Below, piece by piece: positions 22,412 through 33,504 of a DNA stretch of 64,000 nucleotides. Made by a program: the position numbers and the translations under genes. The notes beneath the pieces were generated by a model. It ran no database searches, was not told where the DNA came from, and saw nothing but the letters and a program-made list of their open reading frames with translations. Origin of the DNA: Heligmosomoides polygyrus polygyrus (Eukaryota; Nematoda; Chromadorea; Rhabditida; Heligmosomidae); contig OX377202.1 in NCBI GenBank assembly GCA_947396885.1, forward strand, positions 107,650,221 to 107,714,220, in the 5' to 3' direction. Position 1 is the first letter of the stretch; each line of letters opens with the position of its first letter.

Positions 22412-23420
22412 AATTGGAAAGTTCTCAAATCAAATCGGACACGTTTTGATCAAATTAGACACTCTTCTAAACAAACGTGATACTTTTGAAATCAAAGAGA
22501 ACACCTCCAGATTGAAATGACCTTCAGACAGTTTATATTGCAGACTAACAGGATGGTTATAGGATATTTTTTTTTCAAGAAAAACTTGGTATAACTTTCA
22601 TTTTGTAGTTTTTTTAGTTCACCTGCCCGAGTACGTATAGTGATTTTATAAGATTTTTAGACACATGTCGCGAAAGTGAGCAGCATTAGCAGGTGAGCGA
22701 GCCGGCCAATAATAATCGAGCAGAGCAGGGACTGAACACATGTTAGCCGATCAGCGTACCGACTGTCCACGCACTCTCTGAATGGCACGCCCATTGAATA
22801 CGGTCTGATTGGATAGGGCGTTCCCATCTCTCAACGCTGCCCCTCTTCGCGACATGTACCGATTTTTATTTTTAAGACAAAACATAAATCAAGTTTGTAT
22901 TAGAGCATAGCAAATGAGCAGTCATGTAGTGCAGTGCATTAAAAGACCAGATCGCGCCAGGCAGTCGAAAAGTTCGTCGCGATTTTTATTTGATTGATAC
23001 TGTCAATGTCGCTGGCAGTTGTTTACAGTTGTTTTTATTGCATAGTCCACAGGTGTTAAAGTCCATGCAAACAGAAATTTTGCTATCAGACTACGAAACT
23101 TGCGACGTCTTAGACGAGAGCATGGCGCGATCCCTTTTTTGGAATTAAAAAAGGCCACCTTCCTACTCTTTAAAACAAGCTTTAAACCACTACGTTTTCC
23201 GTAAAAGATAAAATTTTTGAAAATTTCAAACAATGTGTTCACTTATCATATTAAAGTTTTTCTTGATGAAAAAATTATTCCAATGCTTCTGGAGAGTCTC
23301 TAGTTTAATGTAGGGAAAACTCATTTCGATTTGGAAGAGGAAGGTCGCTTTGATTTCAAAAGTGTTAAAGCTAGCTTAGAAGAGTGTCTAATTTGATTTG
23401 AAAAGTGTCCAATTCAAGGT
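22412..23420. mobile_element. ~1-kb AT-rich foldback interrupted by a MITE
   Basis: The left arm phrases CAAATTAGACACTCTTCTAA (22,450) and ACTTTTGAAATCAAAG (22,483) are mirrored at AGAAGAGTGTCTAATTTG (23,380) and CTTTGATTTCAAAAGTGT (23,348). Related sequence occurs at 49,070-49,380 (one end) and at 63,085-64,000. MITE-D at 22,663-22,857 inserted into its left half. Confidence 0.7.
22663..22857. mobile_element. MITE-D copy (ACATGTCGCGAA ends)
   Basis: It starts ACATGTCGCGAAAGTGAGCA and ends TTCGCGACATGT. The interior contains CCAAT/ATTGG inverted blocks typical of this family (copies at 31,202, 32,211, 44,894 and 54,536). Confidence 0.8.
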
Positions 23421-23458
23421 GAAAATGGAAGATACTGCGTTCATCAGTCGTTTCGTGA

Positions 23459-23699
23459 GATGCGCCACGCATTCAGCTTCTACGGGATGTCGCGGAGGGG
23501 ATTTGAATGCGTATTTGGCCATACAATGGCTTACGGTGGCACAGCCTGGACAAGCCAGAGAATATCCTTCCTGGAGAATACTTGTACTAATTCGTCGAAC
23601 TTGAAGGAATGGAAGGCTTGGTTGGCCTGGGCGGGACCTTGTGACGTAAACACGACAGCTTGCCGCTCCTGGGACAACGCCACGAGACGCCCAAAAATA
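23459..23699 (-). mobile_element. SINE-A copy, rearranged
   Basis: It begins with the hairpin motif (ATGCG-CCA-CGCAT then TCAGCTTCTA) and carries GAATGCGTATTTGGCCATAC and GGAAGGCTTGGTTGGCCTGG. The tRNA-like head at the right end is altered (GGGACAACGCCACGAGACGCCC). Confidence 0.7.
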
Positions 23700-23736
23700 T
23701 GAAACAATAAAATTAAAATAAAGAAAAAAATAAAGA

Positions 23737-24020
23737 TAAGATAAAGATAAAGGACGGCATTATTCAATCCCCTTTGGGATGCGCCACGCGTTCTACTACT
23801 ACGGGATGTCGTGGAGGCGAGTTGAATGCGTACTTGGCCATACGGTGGTCAGCCGATGAACAAGTCAGCGCTTTATCCTTCCCAGACAAGCCTGGTACCG
23901 ATTCACCCACCACGGAGGGATGGAAGGCTTGGTTGGCCTGGGGGGGGGAAATCCGAACCAGGAACCTTGTATTGGTGCAGGCGACAGCCGGCGCCTCCTC
24001 CGACTGCGCTCCACACGCCC
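23737..24020 (-). mobile_element. SINE-A copy
   Basis: Nearly full length. The low-coordinate end has the AAAGATAAAGGACGGC tail followed by the hairpin motif. The high-coordinate end is the tRNA-like head, read on the minus strand as GAGCGCAGTCGGAGGAGG (A-box region) then GGTTCGGATTTCC (B-box region). It lies directly beside the preceding copy. Confidence 0.8.
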
Positions 24021-24029
24021 AAATAAAAA

Positions 24030-24525
24030 ATACAATGACATAATTGGTGTACTAAAATCTCCTTACGGCAACTTCTGAGAAGGCCACAGGTAGAGAAGAC
24101 TTGGGAGGAGTACTAGTCGTAAGTCAAACGGCCAAGTCGATGAAAAGAACTTGTACAAGTCTTGATGAGGTCAGATCAACCCTCCCCTGCAGATGTGTCC
24201 ACTCTTCGGTAATTCTGTCAAATTCTGAAGAGATTTCCAGGTAGAATTCTGCACAGAACCTTGATCATTCACAACAAGCCACGCCGTTGGGGAAGGGACG
24301 AGACTCGACGCGGATCTGTGATACTAAAACCTGTAATCTTGAATCGAAAAGGAGCCCACAACTTCAAAGAGTTGTTGACTAGGGTGATCGAGGAACGAAG
24401 CCGAAGTCACATGCGCATCAGAAGCGGTAATGTAATACCTCGATGATGGCCAATGAGAAGGATAAGATCCACCCGAAAAGCAGCTTTTCATAGCTAACCA
24501 TAAGTCAATCAATATCGATCAATCA
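24030..24525. other. No recognised feature
   Basis: Mixed-composition DNA without repeat ends or coding signal that I can identify. Confidence 0.4.
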
Positions 24526-24529
24526 TCGA

Positions 24530-25010
24530 TTAGCCAGTAATCCATACGACCTCGGGTGAGAAGCAAACGTGAAGGACGATGTGGGTGGTGTAGCGCCAGC
24601 TAGCCGACTCCGAGACTAGCATCGGGGGCCGGTCGGCCGAGTGCTCTTCGAGCTGTGTGGCTGCTGCGGCGACGGGGGGCGAGCGAGCGACCAAAGTTCG
24701 CTCAACGACCAGAAAGCGTCGCGTGCGGCGCACTGGGAAAGATCGCGAGCACTCGCTGCAACGGCGCCGCCGCCGCGCCGCCCCGCCGCGGCGGCGTCGC
24801 GTGCGGCGTCTCGTCCGACGAAGAATCGCCGCCGCCGTCGTCGTCGCCGCTGATTCTTGATCTCGTTCGTCGCCGTCACCGCGGCGAGAGAGCAGCAGTA
24901 GCAGCACAGCACTCAGCCAACCAGCCAACCGTTGCCCTTTGGCCACGACGACGACGTCGCAGTCGGCGGCGTCGCCTATGGTCTGAAGCGATGGTGGCGT
25001 GGTCGCTAAT
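24530..25010. other. GC-rich island with possible minus-strand first exon
   Basis: 24,600-24,980 is extremely rich in CGC/GCC triplets. On the minus strand an ATG near 24,946 opens a 138-codon frame whose first ~20 residues (KGQRLAGWLSAVLLLLLSR) look like a signal peptide. The rest is arginine/alanine-rich low complexity without a domain. Four frames are open across the same bases, so composition alone can explain it. It could be a CpG-rich promoter/first exon. I rate coding as unlikely. Confidence 0.25.
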
Positions 25011-25339
25011 CCGCTTCACTTTGCCAAAAGGCGCAGGAATTGCGTCCCGGACTTGTCCATTCAGTGCATATTACGCATGGAAGGGAGATATCAGCACGTG
25101 GTTACAGCCGTAACCCTCTCCTGATGCGTATCCCCATGTAGGCCATATTCACGACAAGTACAAAATACAATGCCGTAAGGAATTTAGGACAATTGGAGGA
25201 CCAAAAGTGATTTTTCACCCGTTGCCGCCCCCATTGGGAAGGTCCTCAACCGTTCTTACGTAGCCTGCAAAAAAGTAGGTAGCCTCGTGCATTCCAAAGA
25301 TCCACCCCTCAGCTACATCTATTCTTAAAAATCTCCGAT

Positions 25340-25512
25340 ACTAGTCGTTAATGTGGCCTACATGGGAGGGGTTAATGCACCATACAATCATAGCCAATCA
25401 GGGCACTCACCGAATATGTGCCCGCCAATCATCGTGGGCCCGTACGCATCCACCTCACCTGGCGGCATCTTATTGGCTTCCCCTCCCCACGTAGGCTATA
25501 TTAACGACAAGT
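25340..25512. mobile_element. MITE-C copy (ACTAGTCGTTAATGTGGCCT ends)
   Basis: Left end ACTAGTCGTTAATGTGGCCT; right end GTAGGCTATATTAACGACAAGT. The interior contains CCAATCA and TGATTGG-type blocks. First of three in the array. Confidence 0.8.
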
Positions 25513-25700
25513 GCAAAATACAATGCCGTAAGGAATTCATGCGAATTGACGGGTCAAAAGTAATTCTTCTTCCTTCGCCGCCCGCCATGCGGCGAGTCCT
25601 AAACAGTTCTTACGTAGTCTGAATCTGAACAAAGTAGAGCGCCTGGCGCACTCCAAAGCATAGCATTAAGTCACATTTATACCTAAATTCAATCTTCTGG

Positions 25701-25819
25701 ACTAGTCGTTAATGTGGCCTACATGAGGAGGCCATAGCACAACCAATGACAGCATCGGGCGAACATGTTTCCGCCGCTGATGCGTTCCCACCCCCATGTA
25801 GGCCACACTGACGACTAGT
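25701..25819. mobile_element. MITE-C copy
   Basis: Ends ACTAGTCGTTAATGTGGCCT and GTAGGCCACACTGACGACTA. Shorter interior than its neighbours. Confidence 0.8.
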
Positions 25820-25831
25820 ACAAAAAGGGTG

Positions 25832-26038
25832 CATGTCGCGAAGACGCGCAGCAGAGGTGTGGGAACGTGCTGCAGACGGTGCGGGAACTCGCCGCAGTTT
25901 CTGGTGCTTCTTTAGCGTAATCGCTGCAACCAATCATGTGCCCTGTTTGTGCGGCTGAGCCGGTGCCTGAATGGTTGCCGCGGTTACGGTACGAGCAACG
26001 GCGTGTTCCAGCGCCCCTGCGGTACGTCTTCGTGACAT
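25832..26038. mobile_element. GC-rich MITE with CATGTCGCGAAGACG end
   Basis: Left CATGTCGCGAAGACGCGCAG and right GGTACGTCTTCGTGACATTT are inverted. The interior holds GTGTGGGAACGTG / CGGCGTGTTCC. It is related to 30,634-30,809. Its presence explains the long unit of the surrounding array. Confidence 0.7.
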
Positions 26039-26214
26039 TTACAACGAATAACAATGCCATAAAGAATTAAGGCTAATTAGAGGGCCAAAAGCGACTCTAT
26101 TCCCGTCGCCGCGACCTTTTGTAGGGCGCTGAACCGTTCTGGAACAAAATAAAGCGCCTGGCGCATTCTAAAGGCACAACTTAAGCCAAATACACTCTTC
26201 CGTTCAGTTTTCAG

Positions 26215-26382
26215 ACCTAGTCGTTAATCTGGCCTGCATGGGGAGCGGTGGCGAACATCAACGACTGACCGAACATGTCTTCGCCAATTGCAGCACCAGC
26301 GTTCACCTCCCCATCCCCTAGGTGTCAATCTGACTGGTCTGATGCGTTTCTCCTTCCTGTGTAAGCCATATTAACGACAAGT
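26215..26382. mobile_element. MITE-C copy
   Basis: Left CCTAGTCGTTAATCTGGCCT and right GTAAGCCATATTAACGACAA. Third copy of the array. Confidence 0.75.
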
Positions 26383-26479
26383 TGAAAAGACAGTGCCGCT
26401 AAGAGATTCAGGCCAATTGAGAGAACCAGGAGCCATTCGTCTCCACGGATCTCTCCTCCCACGCCGGCACTCGATCGTG

Positions 26480-26770
26480 CAAAAGCCACACAAGAGTGGT
26501 GGCTCTTGAGAATGGAGGACGCTCTTCATGCACATCAATTCTCTCTGCAAGACGACGACGATGACGGCATCGTGCGTTGCATCGTTCAACCGGCGTCTTC
26601 CGCTGTCGTCGTCATCGTCGGCTGACGGCGCGCAGTTTGCACGCAGCGAGCGCTGCACACCACGGGAAAACAACTGCAGAGCGGTCGCAGTCGGCTGCAG
26701 CCCGACTGACGACGGCTGCACCGCTCTGCAGATTCCGGCCGTCCGTTCGCCCCAACGTCATCTGTAGGGT
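26480..26770. other. GC-rich patch, unassigned
   Basis: GC-rich DNA with complementary CTGCAGAGCGG / CCGCTCTGCAG sections (26,681 and 26,731) and open frames on both strands. No domain was recognised. Confidence 0.35.
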
Positions 26771-26779
26771 TAGTGCGGG

Positions 26780-27340
26780 GCTTGAGATTCGGCTTCACTG
26801 CAGTTTTCCCCAGCTGTCAAGTCCATCAGTTCTGTTGCACACAAAAAGCTAATCCGTCCGCCTATGTCTGTGCGTCTGTCCACTCCTCCGCACAAAATTA
26901 ATTGGGGATGGAGGCTTTTCAAAATACAGGACGTTGTCGATCTCAGCTCTTGGTTGAGCGCTATAGATGGATGCGCCAACGTGACGGGCGACATCTAAGT
27001 TGAACATTTCGAAAAACACAGATGGTGATCAATAAATCGATAAATCGATGAGCAATCCAGTTAGACGTTGGCAAAAAAGCTTCAGTCCCTTCATAGCAGC
27101 GGCAGAATTTCTGTAAGGCGTCTAGTTCTTTTTTAAGCAGTGTCGATTGGTCCACCGATATTGATGAAAACTATCGATCATTTTCTTCAGAAACGTCAGT
27201 TTGTCGATTAGCAAACCAATATCGAACAATAGTATCGATTTTTTCAGAGTTCACAGTTTAACCTGGAAATCAAGCGAGTATATCACCCGACGGGGGTAAT
27301 TCGCAACAAACAATCAATATCGATCCACCTTATCGGGTAA
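26780..27340. other. No gene recognised; ATCGAT-rich
   Basis: ATCGATAAATCGAT-type words occur at 27,030-27,050 and 27,170-27,330. The phrase AAAACACAGATGG at 27,013 is shared with the palindrome at 28,447. Confidence 0.4.
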
Positions 27341-27355
27341 CTGCAGGATAAATTA

Positions 27356-27643
27356 AAGGATAAAGGACAGCGTTGCTCAATCCCTTTTGGGATGCGCCGG
27401 CGCATTCTACTTCTACAGGATGTCGTGGATTCGACATGAATGCGTATTTGGCCATACGATGACTTGTGGTGGCCAGCCGATTAACAAGTCAGCGCTCTAT
27501 CCTTCCCAGACAGGTCTGGTACCAAATCACCGACCCCGGAGGGATGGAAGGCTTGGTTGGCCTGGGCGGGAAATCCGAACCAGGAACCTGGTATCGGGTG
27601 CACGCGACAGTCGCGCTTCCTTCGACTGCGCTACACGCGCCCT
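27356..27643 (-). mobile_element. SINE-A, full length with 12-bp target duplication
   Basis: A 288-bp insertion is bounded by a perfect 12-bp duplication, CAGGATAAATTA (27,344-27,355 and 27,644-27,655). The minus-strand order is tRNA-like head (A-box region GCGCAGTCGAAGGAAGCG, B-box region GGTTCCTGGTTCGGATT), unique body, hairpin motif, and a tail complementary to AGGATAAAGGACAG. This defines the unit length together with 33,216-33,503. Confidence 0.9.
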
Positions 27644-27659
27644 CAGGATAAATTATTAA

Positions 27660-28440
27660 GCCTTTATTATTATTTGATATTATTATGAGCCAAAAAGTTC
27701 CACTAAAAATATTCTTTCAGAAATCCTGAAAAAAAAATACAGAATTTGAATTTGAATTAGGAATAACCAAAGAACAATTTTTTTGGCTGTAGAGACTGCG
27801 ATGTGTTTTTGTAGAATTTTTGTGGAATTGTATTGTCTGAATTTTTGTAGAATTTCTAATAGAATATTTTTGGTGGGGCATTTTGGTTTAATAATAATAA
27901 ATAATAATGAAGACTGAATAATTAAGCTTGCAGTCATCCGATAAAATCGATCGATATTGATTTTTGTTGTGAATCAACACCCCCTCCGGGTGTTATACAT
28001 GCTTGATTTCCACATGAAACTGCGAATTCAATGCGTGGCGCATACCACAGGGCCTGGAATTGTGCCGTTCTTTATCTCCCACCTTTTCATTAAACAGGTA
28101 ATCCATCGGCTTTTACCACATTTCTCAGTCTTGGACAACTAATACGCGATTCAGAATAGAAATGGCTAATCGGCTTTGCTATGCGCCGCGCACTCCACTT
28201 CATCTTGGTACCTTTCAACGCGAATCTGGACTTCACAAACCAATTAGCAGGCGACTGGACGGAGATGAGCAAATAGTTAGCAGAGCTTTGAAGCGGAATC
28301 GAATCAGAAAAAATCGATACCGATCGTTACTCGTTCCCGTTTGAGTAGCTACTCGTGCCTTATGGAAATTGTGTGCAAAAGTGGAAACAAGTTGATTATT
28401 TACTCACGTTCACGCTTTCCTAAACATGCTCTAGCTAAAC
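27660..28440. other. No gene recognised; AT-rich left part
   Basis: 27,660-27,950 is AT-rich. A hairpin-motif occurrence (ATGCG, CCG, CGCAC, then TCCACTTC) lies at 28,180-28,201 and an inverted one (AATGCGTGGCGCAT) at about 28,029-28,042. Confidence 0.4.
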
Positions 28441-28446
28441 ATTTTA

Positions 28447-28542
28447 AAAAAACACAGATGGCGATTAATAAATCAATAAATCGATGCATATGATTTATTC
28501 TTCGATTTATCGATTTACTTATTAATCGCCATCTGTGCTTTT
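28447..28542. repeat. ~95-bp palindrome, possible MITE
   Basis: AAACACAGATGGCGATTAAT and the following AAATCAATAAATCGA pair with TCGATTTATCGATTTA then CTTATTAATCGCCATCTGTG. A half-copy of one arm occurs at 27,013. Confidence 0.75.
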
Positions 28543-28770
28543 CAGACGACCGTTTCACCGTCAGACATTGTCAAAAATGTTTCAGACTACATCATAGCGT
28601 TGGCAGAGTTCTTATGATACAGTTTGCAAAAATGAAAAATGAAAAATAAAAAATAAATAGAAATAGGAAGAAGATTGAAATATGAGCTGATTGTGATGCT
28701 GTTGCAAGAAAGAAGCAGTAGCCTTGTTAGGGATTAGCAATTCTACAAAAGAAGTCTTGCTCCTTTTTTC

Positions 28771-28826
28771 CGTAGTTGAGTGGTAAACGTCTCCGCTCAT
28801 GGGTGGTCGTGGGGTTCAACTCCAGG
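28771..28826 (+). mobile_element. tRNA-like SINE head
   Basis: TAGTTGAGTGGTAAACG matches an A box and GGGTTCAACTCC (28,812) matches a B box, about 40 bp apart. The flanks do not form an acceptor stem. AT-rich DNA follows within 100 bp, as expected of a SINE tail. Confidence 0.55.
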
Positions 28827-29125
28827 CATAGGCAATCGAGGCTCTTCCCCTGTGGAAACCATCGGGTGATCCAGAATTTGTTTCGGAGTTGCTAGGCGAG
28901 ATGAAGAAAAAATTAAAATATAAATAAACAAAAATAAATAAAAAAGAAAAAGAAATGGAAATAGAAAAAAGATTGAAATATGACCTGATCATGATGCAGT
29001 TGCAAGGAAGCATTGGCTCCTGGGGATGGCCAATTCTATAGAAAGTTCACGGCATGGCGCGTCCTCAGAAGACCTGACCACTGTCATCTATCCTATTCGG
29101 TTGGGTTGGGGGGTCATCAGTTACT

Positions 29126-29242
29126 GAATCGTGCGTATGTCCACATAGTGGGTATGTCCACCCCTATACCGCGCATCCCCACGGGTATGCTGGGTATAGG
29201 AGTGGACATACCCACTATGTGGACATACGCACGATTCATGAT
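29126..29242. repeat. Palindrome with ~43-bp near-perfect arms
   Basis: GAATCGTGCGTATGTCCACA and the next bases pair with TGTGGACATACGCACGATTC. The arm sequence GGGTATGTCCACCCCTATA is itself partly repetitive (ATGTCCACATAGTGGGTATGTCCAC). Confidence 0.8.
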
Positions 29243-29565
29243 AAACCTTACCCGTAAAGTCGTGGGTATATCGTGGGTAGAGAAAACCCTCCGATCGTCG
29301 TGGGTACCCGAGACTTTTCCGCGCCCCATTGACAAAATGACGCTCCAGTGAGATCAGCTGCTCTCGCGAGAGGCCTAGTTGTACCTTACCCTTGATTCCT
29401 TTCATGAATACGAATCGCAACGGTATCTCTACCTATACCCATTGCTTGATGAATGCGGGCCCTGCTCAGTTATCTTCCAAATCCCTCTGGGTCCTCTAAA
29501 GAACGTGAAGGACATCGCTGCAGCTTCAAAGCTGCCCCTCCCGACTAGGACAAATTGAAGAGCCT

Positions 29566-29632
29566 ACATGGTGCCATGGATGAGGTCCTCGCCTAGAAAA
29601 CAGCGATGCAGGTTCGACTTCCGGCTTGGACC
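29566..29632 (+). mobile_element. tRNA-like SINE head
   Basis: ATGGTGCCATGGATGAGG (A-box-like) and GCAGGTTCGACTTCC (B-box-like) lie 45 bp apart. There is no cloverleaf-quality pairing. Confidence 0.45.
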
Positions 29633-29639
29633 GACCTTC

Positions 29640-30350
29640 GATCCTGTCGCGCGGAGGAGCGCTCCAAGCTCCACACTCAAGGAGTACAAGCAAGCCGGGC
29701 TAATCGACCCAACACTACAGCATCCTCGGTCTTCGCCCGAGAAAACACGCACCAGAAGTAGCCGGCCGGCCGGCCAGCAGAAGATCGGCGGCGACAAGCA
29801 CGCCGGCACGAAAACAACCCGAGGCCGAATCCAATCTGCTCACTTGGTCGACTAATCGCCGCTGTCTGCGCCGCCGATTTCAAGGCATTATCGCCCGGCG
29901 AGGAGAGACTCCTCTGCGCTCAAGTGGCCGGCATTTTGTAGGCGGACGAACTAGTGGAGGCTTCTGAAGACACTGAGCCGTTGAGCGGAGTAAGCGGGGG
30001 AGGGACCTTGCGCCTGACTGACTGCAGCGAGTCGAGTCGACGTCGAGTCCGTGTCATCCTAAGAGTACATCGGGCCATTGATTGGGGTGGTGGTGGTGGT
30101 GTGTTGGGGGGACAGGCAGGCCGAAGACGTGGGCGAGCGGGGAAATTGCTGGGAATATGGGGAAAACCCTCTGACAGCGGCTGGCTTCGGAATGACGCAC
30201 ATGTGGCGTATCGCTGAAGACCGAAGAAGCCGAAGAAGCCGCAGAATGAGCTCTGGTGTCTGGTCGCTGACGTGATTCATTCGGGAGGGCACGCGGCGTC
30301 ACTCTTTGCCCATTATCGTCCGCCGAATGAGCTCTGCTCTTCGCCCTTCA
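29640..30350. other. GC-rich stretch, no gene recognised
   Basis: GC-rich with open frames on both strands (up to 95 codons) but no domain. GGCCGGCCGGCC at 29,763 is a short tandem. GGTGGTGGTGGTG at 30,088 is a microsatellite. Confidence 0.35.
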
Positions 30351-30633
30351 GAATAATCCAGAAATTTAACGTAATTTTTAACGGATTTGTTTTTGAATTC
30401 ACAATGGAACGACGATGTATCGATAAATTTGCTTAGTATGATCTAGCAATACGTGAAGGAAAATTTCTGGTAGAAAACCACCAAAAAATAGAAAGCGCTA
30501 CCCGATAAGGCCTCAGAAGGCAAAAGCTCGACAAGCAATGCAATGCTGGCCCGAACTAGACCCAATGCTCTCATGGCTTCCTTCTAGAATAGTTTAGACT
30601 GCATCAGAAAAGAATTCAGGAAGACTGGTAGGT

Positions 30634-30809
30634 GCATGACGCGAAAAAGTACCGCGGGGGGTGTGGGAACATGTCGCTGCTGCTGCTGAAATCACGGCAG
30701 CCAATCATGTGGCTTGCCTGTGTGACGCCTCGATGCCGGAATGGCTGCCGCAGCTACGGTAGCACAAGGGCACATTCCCGTACCCCCGCTGCGCGTGTTC
30801 GCGACATAT
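30634..30809. mobile_element. GC-rich MITE related to 25,832
   Basis: Left CATGACGCGAAAAAGTACCG and right CCCCGCTGCGCGTGTTCGCG are inverted. The interior contains GTGTGGGAACATG / CACATTCCCGTAC. Confidence 0.65.
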
Positions 30810-31201
30810 GCATAGCGGTAGTAGCCAACGCTATCAGTCGAGCATAGAGGCGGTAGCCGAGCAAATCAGTCGAGCAAGCCGGCGACAGCCGTCCTACAGC
30901 GGTGTTGTCGGAGCAGCTGGTCGAAGACGTAGACTCAGGCTCAAATCGGCGCCATTTGACCTGAAATGCTTGTAGATGACCTGATGTAAGGCTCTCCAGA
31001 AGAAGAAAACGACCGGCGAAAGGAGTAAAGGGATGGACGAACGGATGGAGATTGCACAGAATCTGACAGCTCCTAGACCCCTAATCGGCTCCGGATAAGA
31101 AGAGGAGGATGATTTAGAGCTAATTCTGAAGGCAACGCTCATATCCTCTTATTTGGATGGAGTAAACATGACACGAGTTGACCACATTACTGGAATCGAC
31201 T

Positions 31202-31405
31202 CATGTCGCGAATGTGAGCAGCACTGGGCGGAAGTTCGAACGCGTCAGCCAATCAGGCCGCATCGAGTGCGCATGCCAGTCAAAGAGAGAAAGAGCGTGT
31301 ATAGTCGGTACTCCGACTGGCTGGCACGCGTTTGCTCGGCCCTCTGATTGCTTATGATTGGCTGGTGCGATCTCACCTCCCAATGCTGCTCACATTCACG
31401 ACATG
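31202..31405. mobile_element. MITE-D copy
   Basis: Ends CATGTCGCGAATGTGAGCAG and CTGCTCACATTCACGACATG. CCAATCAG and GATTGGCTGG blocks lie inside. Confidence 0.85.
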
Positions 31406-31639
31406 GACGCTAGAATCTAAGGCCGCTTTGTAAGAAGAGATACACTCTCTGTGGATTTGGGAGCAATGCCTACTTATCGCTAGTCTACCTTGGGAATCTG
31501 AAAAAGACGAATACCGAAGAAGGCATGTCAGATGTGCTGATAGCGAGGAGTTCTATCGTTATATGCCACAAAATTCTAGTGAAAATGCCAGTTCCGTCTT
31601 AAAAATTCAAAAAAAAAATATCGAATTAAAAAGTGGTAC

Positions 31640-31788
31640 GATACGGTCAGAGAGCATTTATACTTGAATTACCGAGCAGCGCTACGAAATTTAATGAGAG
31701 CACTCAGTATTGATCGTACGCGCGACCTAATCGATATTGGCAAGTTGTCACAACGTTGCGCCGCTCACCGATTGAAGTATAAATCCCC
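31640..31788. mobile_element. TTTATACTTC MITE with ATCGAT core
   Basis: ATTTATACTTGAAT and ATTGAAGTATAAATCCCC are inverted ends, followed by TAA. The core reads CAGTATTGATCG...CCTAATCGATATTGG, the shared core of this family (see 47,150-47,950). Confidence 0.7.
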
Positions 31789-32210
31789 TAAGTGAATCGA
31801 ACTATTCGGTGGAGGAGTCTTCGAACAGAAACAGAGCGAAGGACGCCAAGAGTGGCAAGGTTCAAAACGACCAAGTAGGCGGCTTCCGGTGGCACTTTCC
31901 TAGCGCGTCAGTCGCGATCGATCGATATCGATTGAATGACCGATTTCGTTCGCTTTCAGATGTGCCCCACAGCGATCACATTCGAGTAATTTCATCTCAA
32001 AACGGTCAACTGCATAAATAAATCGTAGATACTTGTCTACCGGCCATTATTTTTGTGCGGAAGGTATCACAGACAGACTCACGGACGAACAAAATTGCCT
32101 ATATAGAACAAGCTACTACCTCTTGTAGGCAATTCTAATCGTAGAACTGTCAGTTGCATCACCGCCCATGCGTTTTACCGAAAAATATTCGAAATTTTAA
32201 AATCATTGTG

Positions 32211-32405
32211 CATGTCGGGAAGATGGGCAGCATTGGAAGGTGGGCGCGCGCCAGCCAATTCCGCATCAAATTGGCACGCCATTCAGAGAAGCTTTGAACG
32301 CTCAGTATTCTGATTGGCTGGCTGTGCTCGGCCGGTGGGTTATCTGCTAGGTTGTGATTGGCTGGTGCGTCACCGTCTGCCAATGCTGCCCATTTTTGCG
32401 ACATG
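32211..32405. mobile_element. MITE-D copy
   Basis: Ends CATGTCGGGAAGATGGGCAG and CTGCCCATTTTTGCGACATG, with inner CCAAT / GATTGGCTGG blocks. Confidence 0.8.
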
Positions 32406-32499
32406 ATCCAAAAATCATCCCAAAAGTTTGGGTTTTCAGAAAATTATGCTTGAAAAAGTGAAAACATGGACTTCACTGACTGGTACTGTATGTATGAGT

Positions 32500-33200
32500 C
32501 GCAGCGGCTTTTCAACGTTTTACAGAAGGAAGAATTTTTCAGCTGGAACTTCTTAAGGAAGGAGCCTTCACAGCTTCTTGTTCAGAAGCGCTAGGGCTGG
32601 CACAAGCTGCAAGAGTGGCCGAAATGAGCGGTGTTTTCGCTCAGAAGACGTCGTCGTGTCGAGGCACATGCATACACAGGGTGGCTGGCCGACGTAGCCG
32701 ACCCGACCAGATCCGCCACGACGAAAACAAGCACACGAGCGTAGTGAAGAGGCACGGCGACGACGGATGGGCTGACGGAGGATAGACGGGCAGACGATTC
32801 CAAACAGAGCGTGCTTTCTGCCAGTATTTGAGCTGATCGATCTTGCATACGGTAGAGCTAAGGCATGATGGCCAGTCTTTCTACTGGATGGAGGTATAGT
32901 TGGGTAGGACCAAGGACGAGACATTAGTCGTACTACACCTGTACCTTATTCCTTTGCAGCATGCCCATTCGATGCGGCATGATTGGTGTGATGCGTTCTC
33001 CTAACGGTGTAGGCCACATTAACGACCAGTACCTGTTGGGGTCTTCTGTTGTTATTCTGTTCATCTGGTGGGCTTGTAAGGGTGTCCTTAATCCTACATG
33101 GTGCTTCAGTATCAGGCGCCCTGTTTCAGCAGCGCTACTTGTCACCTGTCTGGGTTTGCGCCATGCAATTAACATTCACCAGGTGGTGGCTATTTTCCTC
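32500..33200. other. No gene recognised; partial MITE-C at right
   Basis: 32,580-32,880 is moderately GC-rich, with minus-strand frames of up to 118 codons and no domain. A MITE-C right end (GTGTAGGCCACATTAACGAC) lies at 33,007-33,026 and an eroded left end at about 32,925. Confidence 0.4.
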
Positions 33201-33215
33201 CTCGTAGATGGATAA

Positions 33216-33503
33216 AGGATAAAGGACGGCGTTACACAATCCCTTTTGGGATGTACCACGCATTCTACTTCTACAGGATGTCGTAGAGGCAATTTTGAAT
33301 GCGTATTTGGCCATTCAATGACTTGCGGTGGCCAGCTGATGAACAAGTCAGCGCTTTATCCTTCCCAGACAAGTCTGGTTCCAATTCCCCGACCCCGGAG
33401 AGATGGAAGGCTTGGTTGGCCTGGGCGGGAAATCAGAACCAGGAACCTTGTATCGGGTGCAGGCGACAGTCGGCGCCTCCTCCAACTGCGCTAGACGCGC
33501 CCC
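33216..33503 (-). mobile_element. SINE-A, full length with 12-bp target duplication
   Basis: 288 bp bounded by perfect 12-bp direct repeats GTAGATGGATAA (33,204-33,215 and 33,504-33,515). Read on the minus strand it has a tRNA-like head with GCGCAGTTGGAGGAGGCG (A-box region) and GGTTCCTGGTTCTGATT (B-box region), a ~180-bp body, the hairpin motif, and a tail complementary to GATAAAGGAC repeats. The length is identical to the 27,356 copy. Confidence 0.9.
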
Positions 33504-33504
33504 G

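Larger units (their letters stand above)
25150..26400 (+). repeat. Tandem array whose unit contains a MITE-C
   Basis: The spacer block ACAATGCCGTAAGGAATT recurs at about 25,168, 25,521, 26,052 and 26,391, giving unit lengths of 353, 531 and 339 bp. Each unit has the same order: spacer, then CCGTTCTTACGTAG-like block, GCGCACTCCAAAG-like block, then a complete MITE-C. The long unit is explained by an extra MITE at 25,832-26,038. The spacer is therefore duplicated along with the MITE. Confidence 0.8.
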
